Source: Crotalaria pallida (lineage: Eukaryota; Streptophyta; Magnoliopsida; Fabales; Fabaceae). Taken from it: a stretch of 64,000 nucleotides of DNA. The position numbers and the translations under genes are program-made. Under the pieces are notes generated by a model that searched no databases, had not been told where the DNA came from, and saw only the letters and a list, made by a program, of their open reading frames with translations. Positions 21,622-31,530 of the stretch are shown here, piece by piece. Position 1 is the stretch's first letter, and every line of letters starts with the position of its first letter. The stretch covers positions 102,367,290 through 102,431,289 of the forward strand of contig CM075649.1 of NCBI GenBank assembly GCA_037953625.1, read 5' to 3'.

Positions 21622-23901
21622 TGTAACATCCTCATTTTTATTAACCTAATAAGTATATTTGTGAATATCTTATTTACATATGAAAAATGATTTTTCAACT
21701 ATTTTCTTAGCATCTATGTATATGTATAAGTGTTTGTGAATGTTTTCCTAAAGTATGTGTATGTTTATATAAATATATTATTTATGTAGGTATTAGTATT
21801 GTGAGTATATTCTTGAATATATGAATGTATGTGTGTATTTGCATGTGTATTCTTATATGTATATATATGTGCGTTTAAGTTAAGTTAGAGTAGGTATATA
21901 TATATAGGTTATGTGTGCTTGTGTGCATCCCTAAGTATAAGTACTTGTGCATGCCTTCTTGTGTGTATGTGTACTTGTGTTTGTGATTGCATCGTTAGGG
22001 TTTGATAGGGATGTGCTCTAGAGTCGTTAGTTATAGCCGAAGGGTAATGGGTTTAGGTTTAGATTGGCGTGGTAGCGATCGTGCAAGTAGGGTTTGTGAA
22101 GGCCCGGGGCTTGGAGTGTTCCATAGCCCATATAAGTGTCGTTTAGCACTTCGAATCTGTTAGAGTGATTGGATTAAGGATCCTAGGACAGATCCTTGAG
22201 CCTAAAGATAGACCCTAGTTTCTATATTCGTTCGTCTTTTCGTGATTGTGAATTGTGTGTTGTTATTGTTAAATGATGATTGTGATGTTTGTGTGTGTTT
22301 AGAAAGTGTTTAGATAGTGGTATTATGATAGGATAAGTTAGGGTGTGTTAGGAATGGCTTAGAACCATTAGAATGCTTGAAGGAAAGGAAAACATAGGGC
22401 ATTAATCGATTAAGAGGTCCCTTAATCGATTAATTTTTGAGCCACCTTCAACCACTAATCGATTAAGACTTAGCTTAATCGATTAGATTTTTGAGCACCT
22501 TCTGGCCCTAATCGATTAACTCAGGTGTTAATCGATTAATCCTATGTAAACAATGGGAGTTAATCGATTAACCAAAGTGGTTAATCGATTAACCACTGTA
22601 AACTCAGAAATAAAACACGATTTTCATTGTGTTGCCCTCATTGTTTCTCTTTTCTTACTCGAAGCTCTCTTCTTCTCTCTTCTCCAATCCTTATCCAAAT
22701 TCAAATTAACACCAAATCAAACCAAATTAACACCCTATAATCATTCTCTATCAACAAAAATGTCAATTTCCCCTCTTTCTCTCAAATCTGCAATTTCCCC
22801 CTTAAAACCCTAACTCCCTCAATCCTTCTCATATATTTGGGCAATCACCAAGGGGAGCTAGAAATTGGTCATGGAGCAAAGGATTAGAGGATTAGGAGCT
22901 TGAGTCCAAGGGTTTGGTGGAGTGCTCTCACACCCTCTCCTTCTCCTCTTCTCTTCAAAAGGTAACGGGAGATTCTTTCCACACTTTGAGCTAGGGATAG
23001 TTAGAGTTTATAATAGGATTTGAGATTAGTAATTAAATTAGAATGTGGTAGTAGTTAGTATAGACTAGAGTTTAATAAATTATGATTAATTTAGTTTTTA
23101 GTTGATTTAGGGATAATGTAAATGTTTATATTAACTTATTTGTGAATTGTTAAAGTAGGAAGTGAAGAACCTTAGGAAGGTGACTTAAATTACAGTCCCT
23201 GAGACATACCTGAGTATGTTGACTGATTGATTGGATGAATTCTGAATTGTTGATTTTTATTGAGTGCTAAATGTTTATATCTGTGACTAAGTGTTTTAAT
23301 GGCTTAATTGTGAAATTGAAAATGGAATGTAAATGAATGTGAAAATATGGTTTAAAGGAATAAAGAGAAGGGAAAGTGTAAATGGTCAATGGTTATAGTA
23401 TTGGAATTTTTTTAAAGGGCCAATGAATTGAAAATGAATATAAATTAAATGAGTAATGGGAATTGATTTAAGGTGTGACAGTGGTCTTTCTAGAGAAGTG
23501 TCTAGGTTATACTTTAGGATTCCATTCTTCGATTTGGTTATTATTCTTAAGTTTTTATTATGAACTGTTTACTGTCCTTTTAATTCACTGTGCTGTGAAA
23601 GATCTCACCCTTAGTGGATAACAATTTAGGTACACGTTCAAGAAGCTCGAAGATCAGAGTGCGCAGCGAAAACAAGTCGGACGAAAGGAAGTTAATTTTG
23701 TATGAACGTTCTATATTGTAATTGGGTACCCCACATTTTTGTACAAACTAAATTTGTAAATGAAAAGTTTATGGTTATCCGTTGTATTTCCAAACTCTGA
23801 TTTATGTAATTTATTTAATGAAACAAATTTTAAAGTTCCCTGTCTATCTCCAAAAAAATTTATTTTCCTATATTGTATATTATAAAAATCGAAGCGTTAC
23901 A
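21622..23901 (+). repeat. Solo LTR (2,280 bp), target duplication AAGGG
   Basis: TGTAACATCC...GCGTTACA is flanked by AAGGG at 21617-21621 and 23902-23906. It carries a palindrome-pair cluster (22401-22593), a CT-rich leader (22620-22960), a 5' splice site AAAG|GTAACG at 22962 and a 3' splice site AATTTAG|GT at 23629. It lacks the GCCGAGCAGG box and any clear intronic array. Confidence 0.92.
22401..22593. repeat. Cluster of four TTAATCGATTAA palindrome pairs
   Basis: Arms: 22401-22414/22421-22434 (14 bp), 22455-22467/22474-22486 (13 bp), 22509-22520/22527-22538 (12 bp) and 22559-22573/22579-22593 (15 bp), all perfect, with loops of 5-6 bases. Flanking bases differ between pairs (AAG/CTT, AAC/GTT, AACC/GGTT) yet always match within a pair. 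Confidence 0.88.
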
Positions 23902-24802
23902 AAGGGATTCGGGAGCTGAAGACAAAGTGGAGAAATCCCTACTCCGAATACCCACCTTGTCCTCATGAATGGTGAAAGACCAAACATGTGGGATTACATA
24001 GGAACCACCCCTTGTGTATCAAACTGATGTAAAAAGTCCGAATTGGAGGAAGCATTGAGTTTGATACATAAGCCTCGGTGGGATCTGTGACACCCTTCCG
24101 AATACACCAAGTATAAAATAGTAATTAATCTATTATATTGGATAATATATGGACTTGTAAGTATTAGAAAATGTAAAGTAAAATTTTCTTTTGAAGCGGG
24201 TGCACAAACCAAAACTTGGAATTCTTGGAGAAGAACTTCTAAGTCATTTCAAACAGTTGTATCGAATTCGGCAATTTCTAAAACCCTTTCATGAGTTGAA
24301 TAACATTCGTATTTTGAAATCGTATTTATATAATAGAAATTAAATGAGATTACCCTTGCTTTGGTTGATAAAACTGATACCATCTACTCCTCTTTGTAGC
24401 CGAACTCTTAAAAAGATTAAATCAGAGTAAGCGGAAAATTATAGGACTATGCAACTAATAGAAATATAAACATAGGTTTTATATATATAAAAAGAGTCAT
24501 AAGTACATAGTCCCAGGTACAAAGTCTCCAAGATCCAACAAGTCCATAACAGATCTACATCATAATATAACCATAGCCCTAGAGTGCTCAAAAGTATATC
24601 TACAAAATATATACATAACAAAATATGGACTCTAGAGGTGGTCACGTAGATCTGGCAGCATCGGCAGTAGTAGTAGTGATAGTAGTAGTCTCCAAGTATC
24701 AAAAGGTAATAGCATCATCATCACAGCAGCAGCAGCAGTATCTCCTCCACAGCATTCCCACACCGGATCCTCTGATCCTCATCATATACCATATGCAAAT
24801 AC

Positions 24803-25273
24803 CTAGGGATCGTCATCCCTCCAATCACTCCCAGTGGAATGCACGACAGGCTCGCCTCCGCTCTCGTCCTTCACTGGATCCTCCTCGATCTCATCCGAGG
24901 GAGAGTGTACCCTACCACTGGGTACCGGGTCGGGAGATGGTGTGACCCTAACTGGGCTCCTCGGATCAGAAGGGGGAGTCTCCTCGCGGACGACTCTAGA
25001 AGTAAAAGGGTGTGAGCGGGTAGGTCGAAAACGGAAACTGTGATAAGAGCGAGCTGGTCGTGTGGGAGGTGGTCCATGGTATGTGTAAAACGGGAGTACG
25101 TGCATAGTGTATATAATGGGAATCCTAAATCTACGAGGACGAAATCGTATCAGCGGGTTCGGGTGGTAGAAGGTGATCTCTACCTCCCCCTCGAACACCG
25201 CACGATGGTCCTCATAGATCCATGTGCCACTAGGAAGTGGCCGGATCTCGATGCAAGCGATGTATCGAGACAT
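24803..25273 (-). CDS. Hypothetical ORF in the LTR, after the predicted leader intron
   Basis: A 156-codon frame starts with ATG 25273-25271, four bases after the predicted 3' splice site at 25277. The first half (SRYIACIEIRPLPSGTWIYE, EGEVEITFYHP) has ordinary protein composition; then comes an Arg/Pro/His-rich part and an acidic tail (DEIEEDPVKDESGG). I recognise no domain. It could be a real LTR-encoded peptide of the active family, or chance in a GC-rich stretch. Overlapping frames on the other strand are shorter. Confidence 0.3.
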   Translation of the reverse strand: MSRYIACIEIRPLPSGTWIYEDHRAVFEGEVEITFYHPNPLIRFRPRRFRIPIIYTMHVLPFYTYHGPPPTRPARSYHSFRFRPTRSHPFTSRVVREETPPSDPRSPVRVTPSPDPVPSGRVHSPSDEIEEDPVKDESGGEPVVHSTGSDWRDDDP

Positions 25274-25532
25274 CACCTACAAGGGCATAGGGGTAAGCAT
25301 TTCTATACACATAATCAACAGAGTATAAATTTGTACAATACGAATATGTAAATATGCAACAATGAACAACAATCACATTTAGCACTTAGCAGTTATTGAA
25401 TGCAAATAAGATGCTCATACTTGTTTCATTTATCACACTTCACTTAAATGAGTGGCATGATGCATGAAATTAGCTCTCAAGCCTATCTCCATCATTCTAT
25501 GTCACTCTCTGACGTCCATCCCTGACAACCCA

Positions 25533-25889
25533 GCACTCACCAGTGCGTTGTATTCCTAGGTATACAACAATTCGTACATTCACCTAGAATGTACACGACA
25601 AGCTTGGAATCCGTGCCACCCGAGCACATCCCGTCATCCAAATGGACCGTCATCCAAACGGTATATCCATATCGGTATCCACAAAACCGACCACGTCAAC
25701 AACGTGTCATCAAGCAAGCGTATTGGCACTCCCAGAGGCCCTCCCATGTTTACCAAAAACATGATATACGACCTACCATCCAAACTCCAAAATGAATGCA
25801 TTACTTTTTAAACCTAAAGGAAATTGATTAATATATCACATGCCACCTAGACATATCCCGTCATCCAAACGGACCGTCCTCCAAACGGT
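25533..25889. repeat. Array of nine small hairpins with different stems, LTR 24086-27632
   Basis: Perfect stems with 4-9-nt loops: GCACT/AGTGC (25533-25546), TTGTAT/ATACAA (25548-25567), GTACATTC/GAATGTAC (25574-25594), GTGC/GCAC (25613-25627), ACCGT/ACGGT (25646-25662), TCGGT/ACCGA (25672-25690), CACGT/ACGTG (25692-25706), CATGTTT/AAACATG (25745-25763), ACCGT/ACGGT (25873-25889). CATCCAAA-type spacers recur between them. Confidence 0.75.
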
Positions 25890-26002
25890 ATATTTATATT
25901 AGTCAATTTCTTTTAAGTTCAGATCCCTTGGATTTTGGTTATTGAATCCTTAGCCAACTAAGTCAGAATTGAAAATGGTATTTCTCAGATTCTGGGTAAA
26001 TT

Positions 26003-27373
26003 ACTCGAGTATAATTCAGCATACTCGAGTGTCCTTCAACTTTTCCAGATTACTCGAGTGTTCATGACTTTCTGGGGATTTGGGTTTCAGATTCATTAAA
26101 TTACTCGAGTAGTTCATGGGTACTTGAGTATTCTTCATGATTTCCAGAATACTCGAGTCACCCCTGCATTACTCGAGTGGTTTGCCTTAACATGTCCCCA
26201 GGTCTCACTCGATACTCGAGTACCAGACAGAATACTCGAGTGTTCTTGCTCAAATTACATTGTTTTACAAACATTTTACTCGAGTACCCTGTCCAATACT
26301 CGAGTGTTTCTCGGCAGAACAGACTGAAATCTCAACTTTAACACACCATTTCCAGTTCTACTCATTTCTAGTCCAATCCAAGGATCAACAGTGTTCATAT
26401 ACCATATATTGAACATGTTACAACACTCATTTCATATCAAATTACAGATTTGACAGAGAATCAATCCTTAATGCATAAAATACACAATTTGGCAACTTAA
26501 CACCTCAAATTGCAAAATAAGCAACATACTCATGAAATAATGTTCATTAAAGCTTGCATGCATGATTTAGAACTTGCTCAACACAGTTATAGAGCATGAA
26601 TTGGTCTCCAAACCAAAGTTCCTATTCAATCTAAGCCCTTAGAGCCTCTTGGTGGCTCTCTAATGAAATTAATGGAATTTAAACTCTATCTAGTGTACAA
26701 AATCACTTCCCCTTACCTCTCAGATGTGAATCAATCAGAGAATCCCCAAGAAAAAGCTCTCCAACCCCAGAAACCACTTTGAGCATGACATGCAGAACAG
26801 TTTGAGTGCACCACCAAGATTGAATTGGTTTACATGGAAAACAGAGATAACAATTGGGGAAATTAGATTTTCTGGACTCTATACAACACATAATAACTAG
26901 AGAAATCGAATTTGGAACTCAAAGACTCGTGAGCTTACCAGAAATCAGAATCAAAGTGAGCTCCAGACAATGGTTTGACAGAAACAGCTTCCACTTCCAA
27001 GCCTCAAATCTTCCACCACGCTCACTCAATCCTCACGATTTTAGTGGCTATACAAAGCTCGTGATGTGAGCTTTGTATTAGTGTATGACTTGTTACTCAA
27101 TTTGACTCAGAGAAGGAGAATCGTTAGAAACGATTTTAGAACCCTAACACTCGAATTTCACAAGAAATTGGCAAAATGGAGTGTTGATGCATCAACCAGA
27201 GGTTTAAATACATGGCTAAGCTATTCATGCAACTCGACACGCAGATTGGGACGTGTTGTGAAGGGTGTTTTCGTGTCAAGGCGGTGGTAACTCGGTGTTG
27301 ACTCATCAAAACGCACTAACGTTGAGCAACTCTGTCCAGAATACTCGAGTATTCCAGAAAGTACTCGAGTATT
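26003..27373. repeat. ACTCGAGT palindrome cluster, LTR 24086-27632
   Basis: About a dozen copies of the 8-bp palindrome occur in two groups. Paired copies have matching flanks: 26003-26012/26021-26030 (ACTCGAGTAT/ATACTCGAGT), 26214-26222/26233-26241, 26278-26286/26297-26305, and 27340-27351/27362-27373 (12-bp arms). One arm at 26121-26130 has changed to ACTTGAGT. The sequence between the groups contains the leader. Confidence 0.8.
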
Positions 27374-27955
27374 TTGCCCAGTTTTTGAAAAATAATTATT
27401 TTATTTACTTTCCCTCCAAAACCTTTCCTATATTTGCTTCTAGGTCCCAATCCAGGGACTAATATGCAAAATACCTATTTCATGCATTATTATATTTATT
27501 AAATCCATACACACACATTTACTAACTACATAAACACATATTTTAATCAAGGATTAATATAGAAATCATTAATTATAATTAATTTATAATTAACATTTCA
27601 TTAATCGGGGATTAAAATTTTGGGGTGTTACAGGATCTTTGTAATCTTCCATGCCCCAAGGTTTGTACCATTTCTGGGTCGGATTTCGGGTGTCTTTCCA
27701 TTTAAAGAGGGAAATGGAAAAGACCTCTGATGGCATTCTACTAGAGAGAATCGCTTTCCGTTTACGTTTCCCGCGCCGCGTTCTTTGCGTCGGTTTTACT
27801 TTCCTGCCATTTTAACGCTTTCCAACCCAAATACGAAAAAAAACAACCAAAAAATACGGTCAAGTTCATTCGCAAGATTACCACATAACTTGTCGTTACC
27901 CACACCCCACGCACATCGTTGGTTCGGCAGGTGTCGGGCAAAAACCCCGCAAACA

Positions 27956-28338
27956 GATACTATGGGTGCTATGGATACTATTGAGTACTGTGGGTGTTGT
28001 GATCTTGTTGGGTGGAGTGGTAAAAATGAAGATTTAATTTTGTTTGTTTTTCCATAAACCAAAGAATATGGAGATGATTATGAACATAGAAATAAGAAAC
28101 AAGAAAAGATGAGGATGAATTTGTTTTTTTAATAATTAACAATAAAAAGTTAATTTAATTGTAACTGTAGTTAAGTTAAATTTTTAAAAATTTGCAAAAA
28201 GAACCTTATTATATTATTATATGACACATAAGCCAACAACTATGCGCTGACTGTGAAAAAAAATCCTAAATGGCATTTCTTGATTGGCAAAATATAAGAT
28301 GACATTGGTGCCTTTTAAAATAAAAGTGGCACTAAAGC
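27956..28338. other. No gene seen
   Basis: Low-copy-looking, AT-rich sequence right of element B. A short frame runs across the boundary but has no recognisable motif. Nothing else is supported. Confidence 0.5.
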
Positions 28339-28352
28339 AATTAATTGAATAA

Positions 28353-28540
28353 GCAACGTGGGGTTAGTCAAGTTGTAGCTCACTTGGTCCTTAACCAACT
28401 GATCTCGGGTTCGAGCCTTGGGTATGGAGCAACCCTCATTATGAGATCCCTACCGCTTTGTGCGACCTCGGTAGGGTTGGATCAGATGAGTCGGATTCTG
28501 GGTAAATCAGATCCAAGTACCGGTTGATGTACACAAAAAA
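28353..28540 (+). mobile_element. tRNA-derived SINE (188 bp) with 14-bp target duplication
   Basis: Internal Pol III promoter: A box TAGCTCACTTGG at 28376-28387 and B box GGTTCGAGCC at 28408-28417, spaced as in tRNA genes. The 3' end is an A-rich tail after GATGTACAC. Perfect direct repeats AATTAATTGAATAA flank it at 28339-28352 and 28541-28554. No cloverleaf can be drawn through the whole unit, so it is a SINE and not a tRNA gene. Confidence 0.9.
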
Positions 28541-28554
28541 AATTAATTGAATAA

Positions 28555-29633
28555 TAAATAATAATAATTTTTTTTTATTTTAAATAAATATAATAAAAGT
28601 AAAATTATGCTAACAATTAGAAAACGTTAAGCAAAAAAGAGATTGGTTCAGTCACCATTAGAGACACATGGGGTCGTATATTTTCGTTAAAGGACAGACA
28701 TTTGAAGCCGATCCATGCCACTGTGCCACACCAATTAATCTCAATCCTCTTATCTCCTCATCTATTCGTTCCCACCCGTAAACCAAAAGCCTTGGATAGT
28801 TCTCTCTTGATCTCTTTCTCATTGGCTGTATGTTGTTTGTTCCCATTTGCTATCAAGATCGATCAATATGCTAATGACCAAAACAACTTGACATTAGACC
28901 CTATTCTCAACCACTGATGAATATTAATCTTAGCATTGCGATGCATCGGTTAAGGGATATTTTGGTAAGACATGAAGATGCTAGGGGGAAAATATCTTTG
29001 TGTGGGTCCGTCTTGTGGTCACTTTCAACTTTCAAGATGCTAATATACCTTAGTGGTCTCCAACTCCAATCGTTTCAACCTCGAGGGGCCAGCTTTGGTT
29101 TTATGCATTCTTGAATTGATTTGCAATTAATTTATGTTCATAGTTCATACCCAAAGACAGTTCATAAAGTGAAGCCAAGCCTACCAATTATTCGTTACCT
29201 TAAACGGTATGTATCCCACACATAATTTATAAAATTCGTATATTCTCACGGCAAAATGATCAACCCAACTTTCAAATCATTCCATGTCATTTACCACCAG
29301 AGAAATATCATTTAGAGACGGAAATAATCTGTATCAAAATCAAGAATTTTCCTTCATGATCGATTACAGACGGGATAGCGAATGATCATGTTCCATTCCG
29401 GAATCAAGTTCTTCTAATTTTAAGCAATGGATATACTCTAGTGCTAGTGTTTCAAAATCACTTCATCTCGTTTAAACTTTGAAGACTGCTTTTTCACCCT
29501 CCTCTAAAAATGGGGAAAAAAATGATTACATATTTTAAAAAAAAAAAGGTTTATGATAACAAGTGTCCCAATTCCCAAGCATATTATTTAAGCATTCTTA
29601 AACAAATGGGTCAATATTGAAAACTTAATATTA

Positions 29634-29634
<1 letters not shown>
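28555..29634. other. Intergenic sequence, no gene seen
   Basis: AT-rich sequence with poly-T and poly-A runs. Short frames (for example around 28700-29110) show no domain, no codon bias and no supporting context. Confidence 0.5.

Positions 29635-29666
<32 letters not shown>
29635..29666. repeat. (AT)n microsatellite
   Basis: About 15 uninterrupted AT dinucleotides. Confidence 0.95.
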
Positions 29667-29668
<2 letters not shown>

Positions 29669-30173
29669 GTAATTTAGAATTTTAGTTAAGGTTAGGTTAG
29701 TCTTTATGATAATGTGGTAGTCTTAAATATACAATCTTTCTTTTGTAACACAACACACATTCAATATATTAATTTCCATATGGTATCAAAGACGTGATAT
29801 CCGCCTTGAAGAGAATTTCGTCTTTTGATCTCAATCGAGTTAATTTTTCTGATTGTTGTTGTTTCTCCTTTCCATTTTGCCCTTCGTCATTTATGTTGTG
29901 TTTTCCATCTTAACGCTCCATCTCTTGTTAATGTGCTTCCTTTGTTGCCACCTCAAATCTTTCAAAACACCACAAGATTAGTTTCTAATTCCACTTGGTC
30001 TCAACCCTCACCATTTCTCTTCATCATCACAAAGCCCACCTTGTATTTACCATCGCCCACAGATCCGTCGCCTCTAGTGGTCTTGTCTTTTCATTGCTCA
30101 CAACATCGAGCTCTACACCAGCAACGCTTGTGCCCATTTGAAATCTTATCGTTGCCTCTAGACCTGCCATCGG
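29667..30173 (+). mobile_element. Possible Copia-type LTR end, primer site and leader fragment
   Basis: A TTTCCA end near 29778 is followed by TGGTATCAAAGAC at 29781-29793, close to the initiator-Met primer site that follows Copia LTRs. No 5' LTR boundary and no Copia domain could be identified; the following 30-kDa-scale frame is Pro/Ser-rich and unrecognised. The Athila element at 30174 interrupts this sequence, which resumes at 41888. Confidence 0.35.
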
Positions 30174-31402
30174 TGATGTGTACGTAGCATGCACATTATT
30201 TTCCTATCAGTTTGTATTTATTTTAATATTTATTTAGGTATTTTATTTTAATTTAGCATGCATTTAGTTCATATTTCACTTGGGAAAGGTTTTTGGTGTT
30301 TTTGATGTGCAGACAATTTGGAGGCTTGGAGCTTTGGAAAGTATAGAATTTATCATTGGCAAAATATTAAAGAGCTTTTGGGAGCAATTGTATAGAAAAA
30401 AAGAGAATTGGGGGCTTTGAGAAGGAAGATAAGTCATTGGGCCTAATTAATCAATTTGGGCCCAAATTTGGAAAAAGTAGCAGATAACTTGTAAAAAGAT
30501 AGAAACCCTTGTAGATTAGATTTGAATTAGAAGATTAGATTTGATGAGAAGATATAAAATTAGATAGAAATCAAGGATTAAAGGCACAACACAACATATC
30601 TCTCTGAAGGAAGAACTGGAAGGCTATTGAAGACAGAAGAAATTCTCCTCCTCTCAACTTTTGGTTATTCCTACTTTATTATGTCTTATTCTTATTTTTT
30701 AATTTGTATCATGAACATGAGTAGTGAGTAGTTCCCATTTTCTGAGGATTAGGATTAGCCCATGGAGGCATTAACATGAGGATTTGATATTTTACCTTTT
30801 ATTTATGCTAGATTCTATTTTTATTTAATTTTGGTGTGCTTAATGCTTTTGATTGTGCAGAGCTCCACAATTACATGATCCCAGATAGTAAGGGAAGTAC
30901 CAAAAGGTGAACCTTAGTATTAGAAAATACCGAAATTGAGCTTAGGAACTTAAATCACGAAAGTAGTTTTAATTCATGAGGGGATTCCCTGAATTATCAT
31001 AGAACTTAATGGATTTAATGTACCCTAATTATCACGCAAGTAGAAATTAGGCCTCATTAGGTACATTGCTATGATTCTGAAAGGAGCTAGTATTCTACAT
31101 TAGGATAAATCACCCTAAAAAATAAATCTAGCTAAATAAAAGAGATATCACTAAAGATTGTCAATGCGGATATGTGGTGAAACTAATCCTTGGAAATTTT
31201 CCAATCCAAATCTCAATCCAATCTTTTAGATTTTATTTTATTTTATTTTTCCCAAAAATCAATCTCTAAATTTTATTTTTAATTTTCTACTAATCCGGTT
31301 TAGATAATTGGTGCTTATAATTTGTTGGTATTTAACAACAAAATCCTTGCGGATACGATACTTTTTATTACTATGATAACCTGTGCGCTTGCGGGGCTAT
31401 CA
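30174..31402 (+). repeat. 5' LTR of Athila element C (1,229 bp)
   Basis: It starts TGATGTGTACGTAGC and ends GCGGGGCTATCA. It is collinear with 40656-41887, with scattered substitutions and small indels, consistent with a moderately old insertion. Confidence 0.92.
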
Positions 31403-31408
31403 AGTTTT

Positions 31409-31426
31409 TGGCGCCGTTGCCGGGGA
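31409..31426 (+). other. Primer-binding site, Asp tRNA, element C
   Basis: TGGCGCCGTTGCCGGGGA lies six bases after the LTR end and complements the 3' end of tRNA-Asp, the usual primer of Athila elements. Confidence 0.88.
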
Positions 31427-31530
31427 TTTTTCTTTGTTAATATTAACTGTTATTATAAGTTGATAAGACTAAACCTCTATTTCTAGTTTGTTTTGTTTTC
31501 TCTTTTTTCCACAGGAATTCTCTTTCTTTT

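Larger units (their letters stand above)
24086..27632 (-). repeat. Solo LTR (3,547 bp), reverse orientation, target duplication GGATC
   Basis: It begins TGTGACACCC and ends GGTGTTACA, flanked by GGATC at 24081-24085 and 27633-27637. Reading the minus strand gives a TGTAACACCCCAAAATTTTAAT start like the other families. It carries ACTCGAGT palindromes (27340-27373 and 26003-26305), a 5' splice site GAG|GTAAGG at 26716, a hairpin array (25533-25889), a 3' splice site TTGTAG|GTG at 25277 and a 156-codon ORF directly after it. Confidence 0.9.
7571..27955 (+). mobile_element. Element B: Tat-lineage Ty3/Gypsy element with antisense gene, multiply interrupted
   Basis: Gag, protease, RT, RNase H, a second archaeal-type RNase H and integrase are in Tat order. 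An antisense ORF follows integrase, as known for several Tat-lineage elements, then a polypurine tract (ACTTGGGGGG) and a 3' LTR. The 5' LTR is outside the window because element A inserted in the leader/gag part. Four solo LTRs interrupt it, each with a 5-bp duplication. The right boundary at about 27955 (CAAACA) is the least certain point. Confidence 0.85.
21105..27955 (+). repeat. 3' LTR of element B, split by two solo LTRs
   Basis: It starts TGTTAACTGG after the polypurine tract. The LTR sequence is in three parts: 21105-21621, 23902-24085 and 27633-27955, about 1 kb in total. Near-repeats around AACATGTGGGATT at 21604-21616 and about 23978-23990 are part of the LTR. The right end is placed at CAAACA on weak grounds, because the 5' LTR is not available for comparison. 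Confidence 0.55.

Noticed and set aside
24625..24945. 106-codon plus-strand frame
   Set aside because: Overlaps the minus-strand frame in the LTR; composition driven by CAG/CAT microsatellite-like runs.
28376..28417. tRNA gene
   Set aside because: A and B boxes are present but no anticodon stem or full cloverleaf can be drawn; poly-A tail and target duplications show a SINE.
29825..30187. 120-codon frame in the putative Copia leader
   Set aside because: No Copia gag motif, Ser/Pro-rich, and its end runs into the Athila insertion.
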